Of a DNA stretch of 64,000 nt, positions 44,183 through 56,933 are shown piece after piece; the first letter of the stretch is position 1; the number at the start of each line of letters is the position of its first letter. The position numbers and the translations under genes are program-made. The DNA comes from Euglena gracilis (lineage: Eukaryota > Euglenida > Euglenophyceae > Euglenales). The DNA lies in NCBI GenBank assembly GCA_039621445.1, contig CP154956.1, positions 49,750,826 through 49,814,825 on the forward strand. The letters run 5' to 3'. The notes under the pieces are model-generated. The model worked only from the letters and a program-made list of their open reading frames with translations. It made no database searches and was not told the origin of the DNA.

Positions 44183-45219
44183 CTAATCCGCGTTGCTGGA
44201 GTACTCGGTGTATCTCCGTGCATTGCGGGCTACAACCAAGTGTATCATGTGGTGTGTATTCCGGATTTTAGGAACTGCGATTAGTGTTGGATTTTGAACT
44301 AAACTTCCACAATCGAAATCCGATTGGGTGTAAATTCTCCTGCAGTGCACACGTTGGAAGGAAGTGTGGTGGTATGACGGGTGTGTGTGTAAGTGGGTGT
44401 CGGTGGCATGAGCGGGTGAGCGTTGTACATGTGTGCCTGGATTCGGCACAACTGGTGGGAAATGGAGTTGTGGTGTTGCTGGGCGACCTCGACACCGTGA
44501 TCACTGCAGGCCTTTGGGCTTTCGTCTTGTAAACCAGTGGAACGGCAGGGGTACCACTACTCGCTTGCCCTACCTCGTGTGGAACGCATGTAGGTGTGTC
44601 ATTGGGTAGGGGGGAAGCTTTCTACCCCGGGTGTGGAAAACGGTGGTTGGTGTGGTGGATAACGGTGTTGCCATTGTGGGTAACGGCGTTGGAAAAGTGG
44701 TGGTCCTCGTTGTGGACGCCAACGGTGATGGTGGTTTGGGTGGCAATGAAGGGGTGGGGGCTGTGCACAAACCGTAGGAGTGGCAATCTGCAACAACACA
44801 ATCGGTACTGGGGTAAAAATGGGTATTTGGTCAGAACCGTGAATTCCGGACTCGTAACCCCAAATATTGGTGAAATGTTGCGATCGTGGGGGGTGTGAGT
44901 GATGCTTGGGAATGATGGGCGAGAGTATCTCGAGCACACATCCCAAATCCGCACCGCACATGGGGGTGTTATCCGCGGTTGTAATTTTGATCGGTTTCTT
45001 GGCTTTTACCAAGAGAGGGGTCGGTATCAACACCAACCGAAAGAGCAGTGCAATGCGACAACCAGTGTCAATGAGAATTTTAACTTTGGTGGGGAAATTT
45101 TGAATGCATATTTCCGCTTGGACAAGTAATTCCATTGGTGGTACGCAAAGTGAAGGGTCTGGCGGAAATACGTTTGCATGCCAACTTTCCCATGAACCCT
45201 TTCTTACTTTGCTCAGCAT
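44183..45219 (-). pseudogene. Element D retropepsin-like protease and linker
   Basis: The frame 45219-44599 has the active-site motif KVKILIDTGCRIALLF (DTG at residues 51-53), LIPTPLLVKAKKPIKITTAD, MCGADLGCVLE. The second motif (LG..FL....VVD) has been altered to IFTPVPIVLLQ. The linker frame 44504-44183 carries the remains of the Cys cluster (RVHCRRI, FDCGSLV). Compared with element E, a frameshift follows. The duplication breakpoint of E (51600) corresponds to 44401 within this linker. Confidence 0.75.
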
Positions 45220-45299
45220 TCCGAGCGGAAATGTGGAGTGGGGGGTAGGGGACCCGAAATAATTCCGGGTACCGACCGTGAAGGCGGATGGGCAGGGGG

Positions 45300-48200
45300 G
45301 GGCAAGGTTGATCAGGTCTTACCTCCATCTGTTCATCAGCCCAGAGGTCCGTTTCTCGGACCTCGGGCTCCCCTACTCCAAGTCCGACCCGGCCCCTTAG
45401 CCGGCAACGGACTATTTGGCGGAATAGATGGAATTCAGTGAGCGCACCGCCATTCGGGCCTCATTACATTCACCGCCCGAGGTCTCGTCCCCCTCGCTGC
45501 CCGAAGCCGGGGGGTCCTCCTCCAAACAAGAAATCTTGAAACCGACTTTTAGCCGGTTGGAGGAGTTACCACGGCCCTGGTGGCGCTTACCGCGATTTCC
45601 GTAGCCGGGCCTGGGGGAACGAGATCTGGGACATTTGGATGAGTGGTGATCTTTGGAACCGCAAAGTGAACAACAGGATTTGTGGCGGGATTCCGCATAC
45701 GGCGGGAACGGTATTCCGTTCTTCCGTCAAACCGTCGTGGTGAACGTGTTTCCCGTCGACCATGACCGGTGTACCGGGGTTTACCCGGTGACTCGCGCGA
45801 AGAAGATGATACACGTCGCGAACGAGATCGTGAAGTATCGCGATTGAAATCCCGTTTTCGGGTAGGGGGACCAGGTGACCGAACGGAAGAAGGACGGGTT
45901 TCCCGACCATCACGCGATGGTGACTTGGGCCTACTACCGCTGAAGCGGTTTTCCGAAGAACGTGAAACTCCCGATTGACGTGAAAGCGCCGAAGAACCCG
46001 ATCCCTGTGAGGAGGTCGAACCCCTTGGACTTCCAATACGCTTTCGCGCATCGGGATTCCGGCTTTCCCGAGACATGTGACTAGATTTGTTGCACAAAAA
46101 GCACAGTTTATCCGTGCGTTGGTCCGAAGAACGCTTATTCCGCTTTTTCGGTCCCGTGGTGGGTAATCTTGGTGACGTGGGTGATTTGTGCAACGCATTA
46201 ACCGCACCCGCAGGGATTCCCGCGTTGGGATGCGTTTGGAAAGCGGACTGTATTTGTCCCAAAACTTGTGTGAGCTTGAGTTGCTCTGACACATAATTCC
46301 AAGGTTGGGCAAGAGTCATCTCATGCCTCACCAACTCCTCGCGATGAATATCCTTCACGGGGGGTGGTGTAAAATGCAACAAAACCGCATCGAATTGTTG
46401 GCGCATTTGCTTCTCGCTAAGTTCGTCAACTTCGGAAGCAAGTGCTAACCGTGTGGTATACCAAAGGTCAATGGATTTCCATTTGCGATCCGATGGCGTG
46501 CATTGTCGCCATTTCTTCTCCAGGGTAATCCTGGTGGTCAAACATGAGTTGGTTGAAGCGTATTGCTCAACCAGGTCATCAAATGATACGCCATTACGTA
46601 TCACCAAATTGCGTGCGCGTTCTCGCTCCTCCCTCGGTAGGCAATCGATGAATTCCATCTAGATTACCTCGGGATTCGGGTCTTGGGTGGGTCCCTTTAG
46701 TGCCCAAGAGTATTCCCAGTCCCGAAAAAACTGTCTCCATGTGGTTGGTTCCCTGTCCAATTGGGGTTTCACCTCGTTCCCGTGCCGGATTTCCCGCACC
46801 AAGTGCTGGGGTGGCGGGATTTCCCTGTGGGAAATGCGAACGTTGTGGTGAAATTCTCCCGGTGGGGCGGGTTTCCCGCCGAAAACCTGATGGGTGATCT
46901 GGTATTGCAGAATCCGTTGGTGGTTGGCAAAAATCGCTAATGCGACACATTTCCAATACCAGGTGTGGGGTGTTGGCTCATTCCTCGTACAAGGTTCGAA
47001 TGTTGAATTTCTTGGTGGAGATTCGACTTTTCGAGCAGTGGACCAGTTTCCACACCGAAAATGTCCTCCGGAAAGGGGTAACATTCGCGTTTTCGCGGGT
47101 GGTTGTACGAAATTTGCAGTGGATGTAGGGATTCCTTCTCCAGAAACCGTAATTTGAGGACGCGATTCCGGGACATTTAGAATACCAACGGCAGCGGTTA
47201 CCGCGGTGGGGGGTGGCATAACCGGTACCACAGTGGACATTTTATCCAAACTCGCGGACAAGTCATGCACCGTTTCTTCCAAATGTTCCACCAACTGGAG
47301 TTGGCCGCAAATACGGTCAACCTCAGTCTCCAAATGCCTAATGCGTTTGTGGTAACGGAAAAAATCTTCCAAGTGTGTGCAACTTTTCAGAAACCAAGCG
47401 TAGGTCTTGGACAAACTTTCCTTGGGACTCCTCCACATTGCGGAGTTGACCTGCAAGCGCTTTTACAGCATTTGAGACAATTTGCAATGGTGGGGTGTCT
47501 TGGTGGGGGTTTCCGCGGTGGTGCGCGAGATTTCCGCGGTTGGCTTTACCAACAACACAGAAATTCGTCCATCCAACCGTGAAACCTCATCTTGCATGGA
47601 TCGGGCATTCCGAGTCACAGATTCCTCAATTTGAATCAAACTTGTGTAAAATGCTTGCAAGGTTTCCTTGTTGTCACCAAGCATTTTGTCATAAAATGAG
47701 CAGAAATCCGGTGACTCGGACATCCAAGCGCGCGAAACATTGGGAAGTGAGCGAATTTCCGCTAATGTGGACAACAAGGTACAACGGGTATGCAATTCCC
47801 CAATAGTGGCTTGAATACCACTAATGTCGGGAAATCGTTTGGAAAGTGTGGAAACATGCTGTTGCAAACCGACAACGGTGGCATCAATACCGCGAGTGTC
47901 CGTTTGCAATTGTTGTTGCGCAAAATACAACCGTTGTGCGCAATCCGCGATTTTCGGGTTCAAGGAAGTTAATCCATCCTGATTTGCGGCACAATGGCAG
48001 GATTTCTGCTCCAAGTGTAGGATTCGTTCCTCCAAAAGCTGGATATGCGTACCGGGAGCAAAATGTTTTTGCACTTTCGCCTCAAATTGCTTCAAATGCT
48101 CAATGCGCGAGCATAGATGGAAAATCTGTTGTTGAGCTTCTTGGAAAGAAGTGTTGAGAGCGGCAAAATGCTCAACCGCAACAAAGTTACTGATTTCCGG

Positions 48201-49273
48201 CATTTTGGGAGTGCCATTTTGCGAGTGTAACTGTTGCTGCAATTGCAGTAGCATCGTTGAACAGGATTCCACTTTGGCAAAAAAAATGGCTGATACCATC
48301 TTGCACATGCAGAAACTTGGAATCATTCCGCGTTTCCATTTCATGCAGTGTTTCACTTATTTATTGGAAATTTTGTGGAAGTTGGATGCGCAAAATACTG
48401 TCAACACTTTCTCGAAAATGCTGAAGGTCTTTCCCCGCATTTTAAAAATTGTGTTGGCGATATTTGCCTATTTCCTGCAAATAATTCCAGCAATATTCCA
48501 GTTTGGTGTTGACAACCCTTTGATTGTCCTCATCAAACTGCAAAGCCTTGTTGAGCATGGTGGCGCATTCTGCAACGCGTCGGTGGACATGCAGAATTTG
48601 CTTGCTCAGCGGGTGATCCGCTGGCAGTTGACCGAGAATTCGGTAAACATCACCAAGGGTGAGGTTATCCCTCAAGTCACCACCATAGTCCTCCATAATG
48701 GAAACGGCACCAGAGATTTCCGGTACCACCAGACGCATATCTGGATTCCATGGCAATGCAGGGAAAACCGCAGTTTCCGCGGGTAATCCCGGCAACGCGC
48801 GAAATGGTGTGGGGGGTGGTAATTGAGGGGGGGGGTTGGAAAAAACACCGTCTTTCCACCGAGTTGCACTCTAAAAGGCCCACCTCTGCTTCCTCCGGGG
48901 ACCTTTTGAGTGTGAACAGAGCAAAGGGCACATACCCCTCAATTTGTTCATGGGTAACATGAGTAACCAAGTGTAAGTGAGCAAGGGGTTCATCCCCATG
49001 ATCGTTGTGATCCAAATGTGGGTGGGCAAGGGGTTCATCCCCTCGCCGCATCAAATATGGGTGAACCGGGATGGAGAATGGCCTTTTGCCACCTACATCC
49101 CGCACAATGAACGACATTGCAGACGAAGAAGGCTTATCTCCCCCTTGAAACAACAAAGGCGTTTAGCCTGGTGAAAATGACAAATGAGTCAATGTGTCTT
49201 GGTCTTCAAGAGTTCTCAATGAACTCATCAACAGGTCATAGTCAAATTTGTGGTGGGGGGTTGTGCACTGCAG
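45300..49273 (-). pseudogene. Element D gag, long coiled-coil type, broken
   Basis: The start position corresponds to 49273, but the ATG is CTG here. In order: a His/Asp-rich repeat (GDEPLAHPHLDHNDH then GDEPLAHLHLV) at about 49060-48970; PALPWNPDMRLVVPEISG; QLPADHPLSKQILHVHRRV; LEYCWNYLQEIGKYRQHNF and a stop at 48442; a long coiled-coil frame 48356-47463 (QLLEERILHLEQKSCHCAAN); 47456-46659 (EVDRICGQLQLVEHLEETV, then a Pro-rich part); an amber stop; 46658-45549 (MEFIDCLPREERERARNLVI, LVEQYASTNSCLTTRITLEK), zinc knuckle CFLCNKSSHMSRES with Ser for the last Cys, and an Arg/Ser-rich tail. The total of roughly 1300 codons is long for a Ty3/gypsy gag. Confidence 0.75.
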
Positions 49274-49501
49274 TTTCCTAATGCGTAAAAAGTCAAAAAC
49301 CGAAAAACTCACAAAAATGAGCAGTAAAACAGAGACCAGAAAGGTTGTATCGGCGATTACCGAAAAGCCTCCTGAGACCTGTATCAGTGCTTAAAGGTTG
49401 CCTAGGGGCCAGGAACAGCACTTTCACTGTGTTTAACGGGTCAGTACGATCCTGATCACCAGTCACCCACAGAGTTTCTCTGTGTAGGACCGTAACCTAA
49501 T

Positions 49502-49645
49502 TCTGCTACCAAGTGTATTGCCTGGTAGCCTTTCTGTTTGTGAGGTGTGCGTATTCTCGTAACCTAATCCTGCTACCAAGTGTATTACCTGGTAGCCTTT
49601 CTGTTTGTGAGGTGTGTGTAGGCTCGTAACCTAATTCTGCTACCA
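49502..49645 (-). promoter_or_regulatory. Tandem array of three primer-binding sites
   Basis: On the minus strand TGGTAGCAGA-type sites lie at 49645-49636, 49578-49569 (TGGTAGCAGG) and 49511-49502, in a 67-base tandem unit that also contains GGCTACCAGG, able to pair with the PBS. Element E has two units, element B two, element F one. The leader to gag continues to 49273. Confidence 0.75.
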
Positions 49646-49647
49646 AG

Positions 49648-49863
49648 TGTGTAGGTTTAGCCTCCCGCTGTTGGACGGCCACGGGGCAGCTCATACTACT
49701 TGCCGTGGCTCGTCCGCTAGCGAAGGACCACGCCCGTGGTAATCCGACCTATCAACGTTCGTCCACGTGCGCAGCCTCACGCGCCGATCTACTCGTGCGA
49801 TACTCGGCTTGGTACTACGCGCCGGCGACCTACCTCCGTAGGATCTCCCGTCTGCCGCACACA
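49648..49863 (-). mobile_element. Element D 5' LTR, lacking the tRNA-like part
   Basis: On the minus strand it starts TGTGTGCGGC (49863) and ends CCTACACA (49648), followed by CT and the PBS. It matches the 330-base LTR of element E except for an internal deletion of roughly 110 bases between CGAGTA and GATCGG that removes box A, the anticodon-like part and box B. Confidence 0.8.
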
Positions 49864-50143
49864 CTGTGTCAGGTGTTGCACTAATAATGTCACAGAGATA
49901 TCCAGAAGAAAAGGTTCACAGGATTTGTTGGAATGGTTTCTTGAAAAAGGCTTTGCGAAGACATGCCACAGACAAACGAAACGATGCAAAATGAAGCCAC
50001 ACATGATGCATGGAGACATGTCACACCAAGTGACCAGGTGGTCCTGAAATTAAAAAAAAAGGATTACCATTACATTGCAACAAAATAGACAAACAAAAAA
50101 CCTTCGAGCTTCTGGGCGCAGCAACAGGAATCAGAAAACACAC

Positions 50144-50197
<54 letters not shown>

Positions 50198-51390
50198 TGG
50201 AGCAGTTTAGCACGGGCATGCTCAGGTCCTGTTTAGCACCCTTCCAATAAAGTTTATTCCACCTCAAGCTAAGTCAGGTTGGGGAAATTCACCACACCTG
50301 TAAAGACTCTTGAAAAAAGTCTGTTCTTCAGCCTGGCGTTGGCCTTGACTTGTAACTTGAATTCGAAACTTAATGTTAATGGCACAAACTTCAGAAACAC
50401 ATCCTTGTAACTTGAACCCCTCCAAGTTTCACTTCTCAGACATCTGCTGTGAAAAAACCACTTCTTTACCAGGGCACGTTGCCCGCCTGCGGACAGTTGG
50501 AGCATGCCTGGAGGGAATGGAGATTGTTCCGCGATTTTTGGGTAATAGTGCGGGTCTATTAACGCTCTTTTTTTCGTGCGCTTCGGCCGTGGAGCGCGCA
50601 GTAAAACAGCGCGCCAAAAACGGCTGCTTTTAAACCCGAGCGGGAATTACCCAATCGCTGTAATTGTCGGTCACCGGTATTTATTTTTTCTTACGAAAAC
50701 GACAAAGAAGCAATTAACATGACCAGGTTTTGAATAGTGCCAAGCTCTTAAAAAGCGCTCACCCACCCCTTCATTGACACCCCCAAATGAACCTTCCCAC
50801 TCCATGGAGCTCGGTTTACTGAAATGCAAAGTTTTTTTTGGTTGGCCAGAAACAAGGCGCCGGCGGGTGAAAAAACACTCGGTTTCGGCTCAAAATACAC
50901 GTTTTCCGTGTCCGGGACGCCAAAAAACATCTTTTCGGGCAATTTTTTTCACTGTTTCGGCTTTTTTTGACCCGGTTTTGACCCAAAGTCAATGGGTTGG
51001 CGTCCCAAAACGGGGCGCTGCCGGGTCAAAAAACGCTCATTTTCAGCTCAAAAACAGCTTTTTTTTTTGGGTCCGGGAGGCCAAAAAACATCGTTTCGAG
51101 GAAAATTTTTTTCGATTTTTTGCCTTTTTTTTTGGCCCAGAACGGCTTAGTCGGACAGCGGAAAAGTGTACAAAATGGCCCAAATTGGCCGAAATATCTC
51201 GGGCTAGGCGGTGAGCTGCGTGGAAACCAATATCCAGTGGATAAAGCGTTCCAAGGGCTTCTTTTTAGGTATCCTGACATTTCCTTTAATTTTGTGTCAT
51301 TTTTGAGAAAGTTAGAAAACATTGGAGCGTTGGCAGGGGGGGTCCCGAGGTCTTTTGCATTTTTTGGCACTTTTTGCTGTACTGTCTTAA
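49864..51390. repeat. Flank of unit D: (CAA)n and a degenerate 160-base tandem repeat
   Basis: (CAA)n lies at 50145-50197, followed by AATAAA at 50247. The 50640-51170 part holds two degenerate units of about 160 bases (GGGTGAAAAAACACTCG, GTCCGGGACGCCAAAAAACA at 50860-50930; GGGTCAAAAAACGCTCA, GTCCGGGAGGCCAAAAAACA at 51025-51090). The minus frame 50505-50269 is open but differs from its E partner only at residue-changing sites in three places, so I do not call a gene. Confidence 0.6.
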
Positions 51391-51599
51391 CACCGGGGGG
51401 ATTGTCCTGGGCCAAAGGTGCCGGAAAATTTTTAATGCCTTTCTTTGGCCTAAAAAGGCCATTTTTGGTGTCATAATTTTGCATCTGTCTCGGGGGGGGG
51501 TCGGTACCAGGGGGGGGGGGTCCCGAAAATCCTAACTGTACAAGGGGAGGAAATGGGGGGTCCCCAAAATACTCCAACGTACTGCCGTCGCCCCAGTTT
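51391..51599. other. Filler between the duplicated units
   Basis: 209 bases with G runs at 51490-51530 and no gene; unique within the window as far as I can see. After unit E the corresponding position is occupied by the ORF3-type copy 3. Confidence 0.6.
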
Positions 51600-52450
51600 C
51601 GGTGGCATGAGCGGGTGAGCGTTGTACAGATTCGGCACAACTGGTGGGAAATGGAGTTGTGGTGTTGCTGGGCGACTACTCGACACCGTGATCACTGCAG
51701 GCCTTTGTGCTTTCGTATTGTAACCCAGTGGAACGGCAGGGGTACCACTACTCGCTTGCCCTACCTCGTGTGGAACGCATGTAGGTGTGTCATTGGGTAG
51801 GGAGGAAGCTTTCTACCCCGGGTGTGGAAAACGGTGGTTGGTGTGGTGGATAAAGGTGTTGCTGTTGTGGGTAACGGTTTTGGAAAAGTGGTGGTCCTCG
51901 TTGTGGACGCCAACGGTGAATGTGGTTTGGGTGGTAATGAAGGGGTGGGGGCTGTGCACAAACCGTAGGAGTGGCAATCCACAACCAATCGGTACTGGCG
52001 TAAAAATGAGTATCCCAAAACTACGTCAGAACCGTGAATTCTGGACGCGTAACCCCAAATATTGGTGAAATGGTGCAATTGTGGGGGGTGTGAGTGATGC
52101 TTGGGAATGATGGGCAAGAATATCCCGAGCACACATCCCAAATCCGCACCGCACTTGGGGGAGTTACTCGCGGTTGTAATTTTGATCGGTTTCTTGGCTT
52201 TTACCAAGAGAGGGGTCGGTATCAACACCAACCGAAAAGGCAGTGCAATGCGACAACCAGTGTCAATGAGAATTTTAACTTTGGTGGGGAAATTTGGAAT
52301 GTGTATTTCCGCTTGGACAAGTAACTCCATTGGTGGTACGCAAAGTGAAGGGTCTCGCGGAAATACGTTTGCATGCCAACTTTCCCATGAACCCTTTCTT
52401 ACTTTGCTCAGCATTCCGAGCGGAAATGTGGAGTGGGGGGTAGGGGACAC
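51600..52450 (-). pseudogene. Element E retropepsin-like protease
   Basis: The frame 52450-51761 is the most complete protease here: KVKILIDTGCRIALPF with DTG at residues 63-65, PTPLLVKAKKPIKITTAS, KCGADLGCVLG, and the second motif VVLGYSFLRQYRLVVDC. Both conserved retropepsin motifs are present in one frame of 229 codons. The 3' side is cut at 51600 by the duplication boundary, so the Cys cluster, MT and RT are missing. Confidence 0.8.
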
Positions 52451-52599
52451 GAAATAATTCCGCGCACCGACCGTGAAGGCGGATGGGCAGGGGGGGGCAA
52501 GGTTGATCAGGTCTTACCTCCATCTGTTCATCAGCCCAGAGGTCCGTTTCCTCGGACCTCGGGCTCCCCTACTCCAAGTCCGACCCGGCCCCATAGCCG

Positions 52600-55500
52600 G
52601 CAACGGACTTTTTGGCGGAATATATGGCATTCAATGAGCGCACCGCCATTCGGGCCTCATTACATTCACAGTCCGAGGTCTCGTCCCCCTCCCTGCCCGA
52701 AGCCGGGGGGTCCTCCTCCAAACAAGAAATCTTGAAACCGACTTTTTACCGGTTGGAGGAGTTACCACGGCCCTGGCGGCGCTTACCACGATTTCCGTAG
52801 CCGGGCCGGAGGGAACGAGTTCTGGGACATTTGGATGAGTGGTGATCTTTGGAACCGCAAAGTGAACAACGGAATTTGTGGCGGGATTCCGCATACGGGG
52901 GGAACGGTATTCCGTTCTTCCGTCAAACCGTCGTGGTGAACGTGTTTCCCGTCGACCATGACCGGTGTACCGGGGTTTACCCGGTGACTCGCGCGAAGAG
53001 GATGATACAATTCGCGAACGAGATCGTGAAGTATCGCGATTGAAATCCCGTTTCCGGGTAGGGGAACCAGGTGACCGACCGGAAGAAGGACGGGTTTCCC
53101 GACCATCACGCGATGGTGACTTGGGCCTACTACCGCTGAAGCGGTTCTCCGAAGAACGTGAAACTCCCGATTGACGTGAAAGTGCCGAGGAACCCGATCC
53201 CCGTGAGGAGGTCGAGCCCCTTGGACTTCCAATACGCTTTCGCGCATCAGGATTCCGGCTTTCCCGAGACATGTGACCAGATTTTTTGAACAATCACAGT
53301 TTTTCCGTGCCTTGGTCCGAGGAACGCTGATTCCGTGTTTTCGGTCAGGTGGTGGGTGATCTTGGTGACGTGGGTGATTTGTGCAACTCATTAACCGCAC
53401 CCGCAGGGATTCCTGCGGTGGGATGTGTTTGGAAAGCGGACTGTATTTGTCACAAAACTTGTGTGAGCTTGAGTTGCCCTGACACATAATTCCAAGGTTG
53501 GGCAAGAGGCATATCATGCCTCACCAACTCCTCGCGATGAATATCCTTCACGGGGGGTGGTGTAAAATGCAACAAAACCGCATCGAATTGTTCGCGCATT
53601 TGCTTCTCGCTAAGTTCGTCAACTTCGGAAGCAAGTGCTAACCGTTTGGTATACCAAAGGTCAATGGATTTCCATTTGCGATCCGATGGCGTGCATTGTC
53701 GCCATTTCTTCTCCAGGGTAATCCTGGTGGTCAAACATGAGTTGGTTGAAGCGTATTGCTCAACCAGGTCATCAAATGATACGCCATTACGTATCACCAT
53801 ATTGCGTGCGCGTTCTCGCTCCTCCCTCGGTAGGCAATCGATGAATTCCATCTAGACTACCTCGGGATTCGGGTCTTGGGTGGGTCCCTTTAGTGCCCAA
53901 TAGTATTCCCAGTCCCGAAAAAACTGTCTCCATGTGGTTACAGTTGGTTCCCCGTCCCATTAGGGTTTCACCTTGTTCGCGACTGCGATGGTGCCCTTAG
54001 TGTCTCTCTGAGTAACCCGATGACCCTCGGTGGTATTCCAGGGGTTTGGGTCTGGAAAATTCTTAAAACCAAGCGCATTTCGCGGGTTTTCCGCTCCAAG
54101 TGTACCCCGTGCAGGATTTCCCGCACCAAGTGTAGGGGTGGCAGGATTTCCCTGTGGGAAATGGGAAAGTTGTGGTGAAATCCTCCCGGTGGGGCGGGTT
54201 TCCTGCCGAAAACCCGATGGGTGATCTGGTATTCCAGAACCCATTGGTGGTTGGCAAAATCGCTAATGCGACACATTTGCAATACCAGGTGTGGGGTGTT
54301 GGTTTATTCCTCGTACAAGGTTGTAATGTTTAATTTCTTGGTGGAGATTCGAATTTTCGAGCGGTGGACCAGTTTCCTCATCGAAAATGTCCTCCGGAAA
54401 GTGGGTTTGTGACGTGGGCAAATGCAAAGGTGGAAAATTCGCGTTTTCGCGGGTGGTTGTACGAAATTTGCAGTGGATGTTAGGATTCCTTCTCCAGAAA
54501 CCGTAATTTGAGGACGCGATTCCGGGACATTTAGAATACCAACGGCAGCGGTTACCGCGGTGGGGGGTGGCATAACCGGTACCACAGTGGACATTTTATC
54601 CAAACTCGCGGACAAGTCATGCACCGTTTCTTCCAAATGTTCCACCAACTGGAGTTGGCCGCAAATACGGTCAACCTCAGTCTCCAAATGCCTAATGCGT
54701 TTGTGGTAACGGAAAAAATCTTCCAAGTGTGTGCAACTTTTCAGAAACCAAGCGTAGGTCTTGGACAAACTTTCCTTGGGACTGCTCCACATTGCGGAGT
54801 TGACCCGCAAGCGCTTTTACAGCATTTGAGACAATTTGCAGTTGTTGCGGTGTCTTGGTGGGGGTTTCCGCGGTGGTGCGCGAGATTTCCGCGGTTGGCC
54901 CTACCAACAACACAGAAATTCGTCCATCCAACCGTGAAACCTCATCTTGCATGGATCGGCATTCCGATTCACAGATTCCTCAATTTGAATCAAACTTGTG
55001 CAAAATGCTTGCAAGGTTTCCTTGTTGTCACCAAGCATTTTGTCATAAAACGAGCAAAAATCCGGTGACTCGGACATCCAAGCGCGAAACATTGGGAAGT
55101 GAGCGAATTTCCGCTAATGTGGACAACAAGGTACAACGGGTATGCAATTCCCCAATAGTGGCTTGAATACCACTAATGTCAGGAAATCGCTTTGGAAAGT
55201 GTGGAAACATGCTCTTGCAAACCGACAACGGTGGCATCAATTCCGCGAACGTCCGTTTGCAGTTGTTGTTGCGCAAAATACAACCGTTGTGCGCAATCCG
55301 CGATTTTCGGCACAACGTTAACAAGGTTAATCCATCCTGATTTGCGGCAAAGTGGCAGGATTTCTGCTCCAAGTGTAGGATTCGTTCCTCCAAAAGCTGG
55401 ATATGCGTACCGGGAACAACATTTTCTTGCACATTCGCCTGAAATTGCTGCAAATGCTGGATTTCCGAGCATACATGGAAAATCTGTTGTTGAGCTTCTT

Positions 55501-56623
55501 GGAAAGAAGTGTTGAGAGCGGCAAAATGCTCAACCGCAACAAAGTTACTGATTTCCGGCATTTTGGGAGTGCCATTTTGCGAGTGTAACTGTTGCTGCAA
55601 TTGCAGTAGCATCGTTGAACAGGATTCCACTTTGGCAAAAAAAATGGCTGATACCATCTTGCACATGCAGAAACTTGGAATCATTCCGCGTTTCTGTTTC
55701 ATGCAGTGTTTCACTGATTTATTGGAAATTTTGTGGAAGTTGGATGCGCAAAATACTGTCAACACTTTCTCGAAAATGCTGAAGGTCTTTCCCCGCATTT
55801 TAAAAATTGTGTTGGCGATATTTGCATATTTCCTGCAAATAATTCCAGCAATATATATTGACAACCCTTTGATTGTCCTCATCAAACTGCAAAACCTTGT
55901 TGAGCATGGTGGCGCATTCTGCAACGCGTCGGTGGACATGCAGAATTTGCTTGCTCAGCGGGTGATCCGCTGGCAGTTGACCGAGAATTCGGTAAACATC
56001 GCCGGGAGTGAGGTTATCCCTCAAGTCATCACCATAGTCCTCCACAATGGAAACGGCACCAGAGATTTCCGGTACCACCAGACGCATATCTGGATTCCAT
56101 GGCAATGCAGGGAAAACCGCAGTTTCCGCGGGTAATCCCGGCAACGAGCGAAATAGTGTGGGGGGTGGTAATTGAGGGGGGGGGGTTGGAAAAAACACCG
56201 TGTTTCCACCGAGTTGCACTCTAAAAGGCCCACCGGTGCTTCCTCCGGGGATCTTTTGAGTGTGATCAGAGCAAAGGGCACATACCCCTCAATTTGTTCA
56301 TGGGTAACATGAGTAACCAAGTGTAAGTGAGCAAGGGGTTCATCCCCATGATCCTTGTGATCCAAATGTGGGTGGGCAAGGGGTTCATCCCCTCGCCGCA
56401 TCAAAGATGGGTGAACCGGGATGGAGAATGGCCTTTTTCCACCTACATCCCGCACAATCAATGACATTGCAGATGAAGAAGGCTCATCTCCCCCTTGAAA
56501 CAACAAAGGCGTTTAGCCTGGTGAAAATGCCAAATGAGTCAATGTGTCTTGGTCTTCAAGATTGCTCAATGAAGTCATCAACAGGTCATAGTCAAATTTG
56601 TGGTGGGGGGTTGTGCTCTGCAT
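52600..56623 (-). pseudogene. Element E gag, long coiled-coil type, broken
   Basis: It keeps the ATG at 56623 (ATGCAGAGCACAACC) that element D has lost. The block order is as in D: His/Asp-rich repeat at about 56400-56330, RLVVPEISG, LPADHPLSKQILHVHRRV, coiled-coil frame 55939-55043, EVDRICGQLQLVEHLEETV frame 54810-54304, capsid-like 53851-53450 preceded by the same amber codon as D, and the Arg/Ser-rich tail 53293-52631. The zinc knuckle is broken: a small deletion removes the first Cys pair and leaves KKSGHMSRES. Frameshifts separate the blocks. Stops shared with D predate the duplication. Confidence 0.75.
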
Positions 56624-56854
56624 CTTTTGAAATGCGTAAAAAGTCAAAAAACCAAAAACCCACAAAAATGAGCAGTAAAACAGGGACCAGAAAGTTTGTA
56701 TCGGCTATTACCGAACAGAGCCTCCTGAGACCTGTATCAGTGCTTAAAGGTTGGCTAGGGGCCAGGAACAGTACTTTCACTGTGTTTGACGGCTCAGTAC
56801 GATCCTCACCACCAGTCAACCACAGAGTTTCCCTGTGTAGGACCGTAACCTAAT

Positions 56855-56931
56855 TCTGCTACCAAGTGTATTGCCTGGTAGCCTTTCTGTTTGTGAGGTG
56901 TGTGTAGGCTCGTAACCTAATTCTGCTACCA
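56855..56931 (-). promoter_or_regulatory. Two primer-binding sites of element E
   Basis: TGGTAGCAGA at 56931-56922 (next to the LTR) and 56864-56855, in a 67-base tandem unit as in D but with one unit fewer. Each unit also contains GGCTACCAGG, complementary to the PBS. Confidence 0.75.
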
Positions 56932-56933
56932 AG

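Noticed and set aside
49648-49863. Independent SINE insertion on the minus strand
   Set aside because: First read as a truncated SINE, but TG...CA ends, the adjoining PBS and the match to the LTRs at 41388-42412 show that it is an LTR.
50269-50505. Conserved 78-codon minus-strand ORF shared with 57659-57895
   Set aside because: Conservation follows from the recent duplication; the differences I noted are amino-acid changing, which is no sign of selection.
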